From Nocardia abscessus (GTDB lineage: Bacteria > Actinomycetota > Actinomycetes > Mycobacteriales > Mycobacteriaceae), in contig NZ_JADLQO010000011.1 of the NCBI RefSeq assembly GCF_015477775.1, forward strand, positions 62,001-126,000: 64,000 nucleotides of DNA, in the 5' to 3' direction. The position numbers and the translations under genes were made by a program. The notes beneath the pieces are model-generated. The model searched no databases and had not been told where the DNA came from. It was given only the letters and a program-made list of their open reading frames with translations. Positions 58,683 to 64,000 of this stretch are shown piece after piece. Position 1 is the stretch's first letter. Every line of letters starts with the position of its first letter.

Positions 58683-60164
58683 TCAGGCCAACGTGTCGAG
58701 CAGGGGCTGCGGCAGGCCGTAGGACTTGCATTCGATGTAGGCGTCGAAACCCTCGAGCCCGGCTTCGCGGCCGATGCCACTGTTCTTGAAGCCACCGAGC
58801 GGAGCGAAGAAACCGGCGGGGGTGCCGTTGAGTTCGACGGTGCCGGTGCGGATGTGGCGAGCTACCGCCAGTGCGTGCGCGGGATCGGCGGCGAAGACCG
58901 AACCGTTGAGGCCGTAGTCGGAGTTGTTGGCGATATCGATCGCCTCGGCTTCGGTGTCGAAGGTGTGCACGGTCAGTACCGGACCGAACACCTCCTCCTG
59001 CGCGATCCGCGCGTCGGGGTCGACGTCGGCGAAGATCGTCGGCTCGACGTACCAGCCGCGGTCCAGGCCCTCGGGCCTGCCACCGCCGACGAGCACCTGG
59101 GTGCCCTCGGACCGGGCCTGCGCGATGTAGCCCTCCACTCGTTCCCGCTGCGCGCTGGTCACCAGCGGACCGACCTCGGTCGCCGGATCGAACGGGTCAC
59201 CGACCGGCATCGATCCCACCATGTCGCGCAACCGGTCGTAGAGCTCGTCGCGCAGCGAACGGGCCACCACGATGCGGGTCTTGTTGCTGCACACCTGACC
59301 GGTGTTGCGCAGCGACAGCGCCCGGATCACCGGCACCACGGCATCGAGGTCGGCGTCGTCGAGCAGCACCGCGGCCGACTTCCCGCCGAGTTCGAGGGTG
59401 ACCCGGCGCAGGTCCTGCCCGCAGATGGCGGCGATCCGGCGGCCCGCGGCCGTCGAGCCGGTGAACGAGACCTTGTCGACGCCGGGATGGCGCACCAGGT
59501 GTTCACTGACCTCGCGCCCCGCGACGACGATGTTCACCACGCCGTCGGGCAGACCGGCCTGCTCGAAGATCTCGGCGAGCAGATACGCCGACATCGCGGT
59601 CTCCGGCGAGGGCTTGAGCACAGCGGTGCACCCGGCCAGCAGTGCGGGCGCCAGTTTGATGATGGCGATTTGCAGCGGCGCGTTCCACGGCACCACTGCG
59701 GCCACGACCCCGACTGGCTCACGGGTGACGAGTGCGTTGCCGGTGACCGAGCGGCGGATATCGGACCACTGGTATTGCGGGGCGAGTTCGAGGAAGGCGT
59801 CGAGCAACATGCGGGTGCCCATCGACTGCATCCGTGTCGACAGCGTGATCGGACACCCCATCTCGGCGCTGATCAGCCGCGCGACCTCGTCCTGCCGGTC
59901 CGCGAGGATCTCGCTCACGCGGGTGAGCGCCGCGATCCGTTCCGCGAGCTCCATCCGGGGCCACGGGCCACGGTCGAAGGCGGCGCGAGCGGCGGCGACA
60001 GCGGCGTCGATATCGGCCTCACTGCCCTCGGCGACGCGGGCGAGGGGTTGTTCGGTGGCGGGGGAGACGACCTCGAACGTGCGCTGCGTTGCCGGATTCA
60101 CCCACCCGCCGCCGATGAACAGCTTGTCGAACTGTCCCTGCCACAACTCTGTCTGAACACTCAT
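58683..60164 (-). CDS. Aldehyde dehydrogenase
   Basis: A 493-residue aldehyde dehydrogenase: PWNAPLQIAIIKLAPALLAG, FTGSTAAGRRIAAICG, LELGGKSAAVL and nucleophile NTGQVCSNKTR; FKNSGIGREAG near the end. Very similar in motif style to the enzyme at 9133 (shared GRRIA, NKTR and GGFKxSGIGREAGLEGFDA regions), a paralogous pair, each followed by an MmgE/PrpD gene. First gene of a two-gene operon. Confidence 0.94.
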   Translation of the reverse strand: MSVQTELWQGQFDKLFIGGGWVNPATQRTFEVVSPATEQPLARVAEGSEADIDAAVAAARAAFDRGPWPRMELAERIAALTRVSEILADRQDEVARLISAEMGCPITLSTRMQSMGTRMLLDAFLELAPQYQWSDIRRSVTGNALVTREPVGVVAAVVPWNAPLQIAIIKLAPALLAGCTAVLKPSPETAMSAYLLAEIFEQAGLPDGVVNIVVAGREVSEHLVRHPGVDKVSFTGSTAAGRRIAAICGQDLRRVTLELGGKSAAVLLDDADLDAVVPVIRALSLRNTGQVCSNKTRIVVARSLRDELYDRLRDMVGSMPVGDPFDPATEVGPLVTSAQRERVEGYIAQARSEGTQVLVGGGRPEGLDRGWYVEPTIFADVDPDARIAQEEVFGPVLTVHTFDTEAEAIDIANNSDYGLNGSVFAADPAHALAVARHIRTGTVELNGTPAGFFAPLGGFKNSGIGREAGLEGFDAYIECKSYGLPQPLLDTLA

Positions 60165-60267
60165 GGGTAGACCTATCGTCCTCGTCGGCGATTGTGTCCG
60201 GGTGGGAATTCCTGGTCAGCGGTAGTTTCACGCGCAGCGCCTTTCGCGGCCATGTGACCCGGCTCAT

Positions 60268-60414
60268 GTAAAGTATATGATATAACTTAGCGCACAGGCC
60301 AGGGCTGCTGTGCTCGCCGCCACTGCGCCTATTCTGTCGGTTGCTGTCGTGCGCCGATCGACCTTCGCCGGATGTGACCCATGGCACCGCGATGCGGAGA
60401 TAATATATAATATG
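60268..60414. promoter_or_regulatory. Two AT-rich sites in the aldehyde dehydrogenase/CoA-transferase divergent promoter
   Basis: AAGTATATGATATAACTT (60271-60288, imperfect palindrome) lies toward the minus-strand gene and GATAATATATAATATGA (60399-60415) 26 bases before ATG 60441. ATGTGACCC occurs upstream of each (60252 and 60372). The 276-base gap contains nothing else I recognise. Confidence 0.65.
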
Positions 60415-60440
60415 AGCACGTGATCAGAGGGAGACAGGCT

Positions 60441-61613
60441 ATGCAGCACAGGCCGCTCGACGGAATTCGGATCTTGGAGATCGGGGGCTACATCTCGCTC
60501 CCGTTCGCCACCTCGATGTTGTGCGCCCTCGGTGCCGAAGTCGTGAAGGTGGAGCGCCCCATCGTGGGCGAGGACTTCCGCCGTCACCAGAACGACGCCA
60601 GCCCGTACTTCCGTCAGTACAACACCGGCAAGCGCAGCCTGGCCGTCGACCTCAAGCAGCCCGAGGGCATCGCCCTGGTGAAGGCGCTGATCCCGCGCTT
60701 CGACGTGGTGCTCGAGAACATGCGCCCCGGCAAGGTGGCCGCGATGGGCCTGGGCCCGGAGGTCTGCCGCGAACTGCGCCCCGACATCGTCTACGGCTCG
60801 GTCACCGGCTTCGGCGCGGGCGGCCCGCTGGCCGGCCGGCCGGCCTACGACACCATCGGGCAAGCGTTCGGTGGCCTGTACTCCCTGCTCGGCGACGAGG
60901 GCCATCCCCAGCTCACCGGCGGCCTGAGCGCCGACCTGGTCACCGGGCTGAGCACCGCTGCGGGCGTGCTCGCCGCGCTGGTCGGCCGGTACCGCACCGG
61001 TGAACCCCAGCACGTGGAGACCTCCATCATGGAAGCGGTCAGCGTGCTTGTCACCGACGGGATCACCCAGGCCTTCGAACTCGGTGCCGACCCGACTCGG
61101 CGTAGCAGGCATCCGCAGGCGCAGAACTTCTGTGCACCGACCGCCTCGGGGGAGTACATCGCCGTGCACTTGTCTTCATCGCAGAAGTTCTGGCAGGCGC
61201 TGTGCCGGGCGATGGACCGCGGCGACCTCGCTGTCGACCCGCGCTTCGCGGAATACCGGCCCCGTGAGGCGAACTATTTCGAGCTCGTCGAGATCGTCGA
61301 GGCCGAATTCGAACAGCGCTCGTTCGCGGAGTGGGAGAAGCGGCTCACTGCCGAGGACGTGCCCTTCGCGCCGGTGCTGTCGATGACCGGTTACGTCGAG
61401 CACGAACAGGTCGGATGGCTGCGCATGATCGAGCCCCAGGACGACGGGCTCGCGCTGCTGCGTCCGCCGTGGCGCTTCGCCGGCGAGCGGCCCGAGCGCC
61501 CCGGTGTCGCTCCGCGAGTGGGTGCGGACACCCGCGCTGTCGCCGGTGAGGTGTACCCGGCCGAGAAGGTCGACGAACTCGTGGCCGCGGGCGTGCTCTC
61601 GGTGGACGGCTGA
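60441..61613 (+). CDS. Type III CoA-transferase
   Basis: A 390-residue CaiB-like protein: LDGIRILEIGGYISLPFATSM, GKRSLAVDLKQ, and GGPLAGRPAYDTIGQAFGG with the catalytic aspartate. ATG 60441 is used; GTG 60420 upstream is in frame but GAGGGAGA lies between. Monocistronic apart from the following nitroreductase fragment. Substrate unknown; the divergent PrpD/ALDH unit suggests it serves the same pathway. Confidence 0.9.
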   Translation: MQHRPLDGIRILEIGGYISLPFATSMLCALGAEVVKVERPIVGEDFRRHQNDASPYFRQYNTGKRSLAVDLKQPEGIALVKALIPRFDVVLENMRPGKVAAMGLGPEVCRELRPDIVYGSVTGFGAGGPLAGRPAYDTIGQAFGGLYSLLGDEGHPQLTGGLSADLVTGLSTAAGVLAALVGRYRTGEPQHVETSIMEAVSVLVTDGITQAFELGADPTRRSRHPQAQNFCAPTASGEYIAVHLSSSQKFWQALCRAMDRGDLAVDPRFAEYRPREANYFELVEIVEAEFEQRSFAEWEKRLTAEDVPFAPVLSMTGYVEHEQVGWLRMIEPQDDGLALLRPPWRFAGERPERPGVAPRVGADTRAVAGEVYPAEKVDELVAAGVLSVDG

Positions 61614-61686
61614 CTGCGGCCGGGCTGCGCGCAACGGAACACGCTGTGGAAGAAGACACGGCTGCCGACCAGGGTGTGTACGGGCC

Positions 61687-61929
61687 GTGGACTGCGGCCT
61701 CTACCTCGGCACCTTTCTGCTCGCCGCGACGAGCCTGGGTATCGCCACGATTCCGCAGGCCGCGCCGGCTGGCCGCTCGGCCTTCGTCCGGGAGTGCTTC
61801 GACCTCCCCGAGGACCGAAAGATTTTGGCGGGCATCTCGTTCGGCTACCCGGACGTCGATCATCCCGCCAACAGTTATCGCACCACGCGCGCGCCGGTGG
61901 ACGAGGTCGTGACCTGGCGTAGCGAATAG
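61687..61929 (+). pseudogene. Nitroreductase C-terminal fragment
   Basis: About 80 residues aligning with the end of FMN nitroreductases (NfsB/Frm2-like): LYLGTFLLAATSLGIATIPQ, ILAGISFGYPD, HPANSYRTTRAPVDEVV. It starts mid-domain, and the sequence before it (61614-61686) shows no coding continuation, so the N-terminal half is lost. The remaining gap 61930-62084 holds a terminator hairpin only. Confidence 0.7.
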
Positions 61930-62009
61930 TTCTCCGCTTCGCGCCGATCAGTGAGGGGTGGCGCGAACGCAGGGGTCGGTTCCGGTCGGCGTCGCTGGTC
62001 CACACGACT

Positions 62010-62052
62010 CGGGCCGGTGCGCGAAGACACTGTCGTCTTCGCGCACCGGCCC
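62010..62052. terminator. Long perfect hairpin between nitroreductase fragment and CoA-transferase
   Basis: 19-base perfect stem (CGGGCCGGTGCGCGAAGAC and complement) with loop ACTGT-C, just downstream of the CoA-transferase stop. No T-run. Confidence 0.6.
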
Positions 62053-62084
62053 GACTGTTGTACGTAAATGTCAGGGCAGCAACG

Positions 62085-63299
62085 CTATTCGGCGGTCCCG
62101 AGGACGCCTGCGGAACGCAACTCCCCGAGTTCGCTGTCGCTGAGACCGAGGACTTCGGCGAAGACCTGTTCGGTATCGGCGCCTAGGGCGGCGGCCGGGC
62201 GCACCGGTCCGTACTCGCTGTCCTCGCGGATCGGGCTGTGCGCCGAGATGACCGGTCCGATACCGGGCTGGTCGAGTTCGGTCAGCACACGGCTGCCCAC
62301 GCCCGCCTCGAAATCGGCCACCACCTCACTCATCCGGCGGTAGCGGCTCCACAGCACGCCCGCCTCGGTGAGCGCCGCGCCCACCGCGTCGAGGGACCGG
62401 CCGGCGAACCAGGGACGCATCACCGCGGCGATGGTCTCGCGATGGATGTACCGGTGCGCCTCGTCGGCGAAGTCCACACCGAGGGTCTGTTCGAGCGAGG
62501 CGATCACCTTCGCCGTGCCGGTCGCCGTGCACAACGCCTGCCACTGACGCGGCGTGAGCGCGACCACCATGACGCGCCCCTCGTCGGCGGTGACGAAGTC
62601 GGCCCCGAACGAGCCGTACATGTAGTTGCCGTGGCGCGGGCGGTCACCGCGTTCCCGAACCTCGCTGAGCCACCCCAGATTCGCGACACCGGCCAAGGCG
62701 ACATCGGCCAGCGCGATCTGCAGATGCGCGCCCTCGCCGGACCGTTCCCGACGGTGCAGGGCCGCGAGCAGCGCGGTGGTCGCGGTCATACCCGCGACCA
62801 GATCCCACGCGGGCAGCACATGATTCACCGGGGTACGCGAATCGGCGGGCCCGGTGAGATCGGTGACGCCGACCTCGGTGTTGACGGTGTAGTCCACCGC
62901 GGGACCGCCGCCGGCCCGACCACCGATGTGCACCTTGATCACATCGGCGCGGCGGTCCGCGAGCGCCTCGTAGGAGAACCACGGCCGCCCGACCGCGTTG
63001 TCGACGACGATCCCCGCGTCCTTGCCGGGCGCGGTCGCCAGCGCCAGCACCAGTTCCCGGCCCTGCTCGCTACGCACGTCCACCGCGATCGACTGCTTGC
63101 CCCGGTTGAGCGAATTCCAGTACAGGCTTTCGCCGTTGCGCTGAGCGACCGGCCACCGGCGATAGTCGGGCCCGCCGCCGAGCGGGTCGACCCGGATGAC
63201 CTGCGCGCCGAGCTGGGCGAGGGTCATACCCGCCGACGGTCCCGCCACGAAACTGGCGAACTCGACGACGCGCAGGCCCGCCAGCGGCTGCCCGCTCAC
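62085..63299 (-). CDS. Type III CoA-transferase
   Basis: A 404-residue CaiB-like protein: LAGLRVVEFASFVAGPSAGM, GKQSIAVDVRS, and PAVDYTVNTEVGVTDLTG with the aspartate. Somewhat divergent from the other transferases: an insertion-poor middle and PVNHVLPAWDLVAG. GTG 63299 is the first possible start at the conserved N-terminus; the ribosome site is weak. An AT-rich site is about 90 bases upstream. Last enzyme gene in the window. Confidence 0.88.
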   Translation of the reverse strand: MSGQPLAGLRVVEFASFVAGPSAGMTLAQLGAQVIRVDPLGGGPDYRRWPVAQRNGESLYWNSLNRGKQSIAVDVRSEQGRELVLALATAPGKDAGIVVDNAVGRPWFSYEALADRRADVIKVHIGGRAGGGPAVDYTVNTEVGVTDLTGPADSRTPVNHVLPAWDLVAGMTATTALLAALHRRERSGEGAHLQIALADVALAGVANLGWLSEVRERGDRPRHGNYMYGSFGADFVTADEGRVMVVALTPRQWQALCTATGTAKVIASLEQTLGVDFADEAHRYIHRETIAAVMRPWFAGRSLDAVGAALTEAGVLWSRYRRMSEVVADFEAGVGSRVLTELDQPGIGPVISAHSPIREDSEYGPVRPAAALGADTEQVFAEVLGLSDSELGELRSAGVLGTAE

Positions 63300-63385
63300 C
63301 CGTGCCCCACCGGGGAAACGTCGACCAGGCCTGGAATCGGCATCGCACTACTCCTTCGTCCGCGGCGGACCGCTCCTCGTACTAC

Positions 63386-63404
63386 TGGAAATATAATATA
63401 TGTC
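63386..63404. promoter_or_regulatory. AT-rich site before the CoA-transferase gene
   Basis: AAATATAATATATGTCAA, about 90 bases before GTG 63299 on the minus strand; in reverse TTGACATATATTATATTT, which also contains a -35-like TTGACA. Confidence 0.6.
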
Positions 63405-63460
63405 AATTGGGCAAGGTCGGAGTGCCTGCACCACTATTGGCTCGAGTGGGGCCGTGGGGA

Positions 63461-64000
63461 TCAGTTCGGGTGGTCCGCCGCGTCCCGTTCGGGGACCGGT
63501 GCCGACCACGAGGTGAGAATGCGCAGCTTCTCGTGGGAGGTCGTGCCCGGCTCAGCCGACCAGAGGACCAGCTGCTGTTCCGAATCGCCCGACGAGCTGA
63601 AAGTGTCCCAATTCAGCGTCATCTCGCCGACATCCGGGTGATGGAGCGTCTTGGAGCCGAACTCCTGCCGGGCCACGTTCCGTGCCGCCCACCACTGGCA
63701 GAACTGTTCGTCGGCGATGGACAGTTCTCCGACGAGCGCGGTGAGCTGGGGGTCGGTCGGATTGGCCGCGGCGTTCATACGAAGGATGGCGACGCACGTG
63801 CGCGCGACGCTTTCCCAGTCGTCGTACAGCGTGCGCATCGCCGGATCGGTGAAGACCATCCGCACATAGTTGCGCTGCCGGGGTGTCATCTGACCGAAGT
63901 CGGTGATCAAGGCTGCCGCGAGGTGGTTCCAGGCGAGGATGTCGAGATAGCGCCCGAACACCAGGGCCGGTGTCTCGGTGAGCTGGTCGAGCAGACGCTG
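63461..64000 (-). CDS. XRE/MmyB-type transcriptional regulator, 5' end cut by window edge
   Basis: The C-terminal 179 residues of a regulator whose frame is open to base 64000. The visible part is the MmyB-like ligand-binding domain (PAS-like): GRYLDILAWNHLAAAL near the start, FTDPAMRTLYDDW, then DPQLTALVGELS and KTLHHPDVGEMTLNWDTF, the last a hallmark of this class. The N-terminal XRE helix-turn-helix should lie outside the window. Not evidently linked to the CoA-transferase gene. Confidence 0.85.
   Translation of the reverse strand, partial: QRLLDQLTETPALVFGRYLDILAWNHLAAALITDFGQMTPRQRNYVRMVFTDPAMRTLYDDWESVARTCVAILRMNAAANPTDPQLTALVGELSIADEQFCQWWAARNVARQEFGSKTLHHPDVGEMTLNWDTFSSSGDSEQQLVLWSAEPGTTSHEKLRILTSWSAPVPERDAADHPN

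Noticed and set aside
1..64000. Search for CRISPR arrays, insertion sequences, integrases, tRNA and rRNA genes
   Set aside because: No regularly spaced repeats, transposase motifs, terminal repeats or recognisable tRNA/rRNA seen by eye; short tRNA-like folds cannot be excluded without a search program.

Overview
The window reads as chromosome of a high-GC actinomycete of the Nocardia/Rhodococcus type. G/C dominates third codon positions, GTG starts and GAGGAG-type ribosome sites are common, and the content is typical of these genera: many type III CoA-transferases, acyl-CoA dehydrogenases, aldehyde dehydrogenases, MaoC-fold hydratases and secreted beta-propeller proteins. Genus is an inference. 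I see no rRNA, tRNA, CRISPR array, insertion sequence or phage gene. Nearly everything is accessory catabolism of carboxylic acids as CoA thioesters, with its own regulators.

Left part (1-16 kb). A truncated LysR gene and a PaaK-like CoA ligase face away from a plus-strand operon: acyl-CoA dehydrogenase, MaoC hydratase, thiolase-fold protein lacking all its catalytic residues, DUF35 zinc-ribbon partner, CoA-transferase and an alpha-methylacyl-CoA racemase-like protein. This set resembles the hydratase/retro-aldolase complex of steroid side-chain breakdown. After decayed gene remnants (including a deleted ribA) come aldehyde dehydrogenase, metallo-beta-lactamase-fold hydrolase, MmgE/PrpD protein and a second LysR gene, then a dienelactone-hydrolase-like gene and a flavin monooxygenase that seems to start on ATT.

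Middle (16-31 kb). A minus-strand set (TetR, aldehyde dehydrogenase, SDR, acyl-CoA ligase, nitronate-monooxygenase-like protein) lies back to back with a plus-strand set (small zinc-ribbon protein, HyuA, HyuB, metallo-beta-lactamase-fold protein). HyuA/HyuB resemble ATP-dependent hydantoinases or acetone/acetophenone carboxylases. A CoA-transferase and a second YcjY/dienelactone-type hydrolase follow.

31-42 kb. Two secreted beta-propeller proteins and a fragment of a third, three aldehyde dehydrogenases, a glyoxalase-fold protein, two SnoaL-like proteins, a broken PucR-like regulator and a GntR/FCD regulator. Three TGTCCA-N6-TGGACA inverted repeats and one with a 4-base spacer lie only in intergenic DNA here.

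Right part (42-64 kb). Two CitE/HpcH lyases, three MaoC-fold hydratases, two SDR/enoyl hydratase enzymes, three acyl-CoA dehydrogenases, an acyl-CoA synthetase, a thiolase, four type III CoA-transferases, an MmgE/PrpD protein and an aldehyde dehydrogenase, with an embedded GntR gene. Together they could activate, dehydrogenate, hydrate and cleave a branched (di)carboxylic acid, as in itaconate/mesaconate/methylsuccinate use; the substrate is not known. Very AT-rich ATATAATATA-like sites stand in front of nearly every transcription unit here and of some to the left, suggesting a shared regulon. The last gene, an XRE/MmyB-type regulator, runs off the right edge.

Reading the six families together, a speculative scheme is: CoA activation, dehydrogenation, hydration to a tertiary alcohol, retro-aldol release of a ketone, ATP-dependent carboxylation of that ketone by HyuA/B, re-activation and thiolysis.
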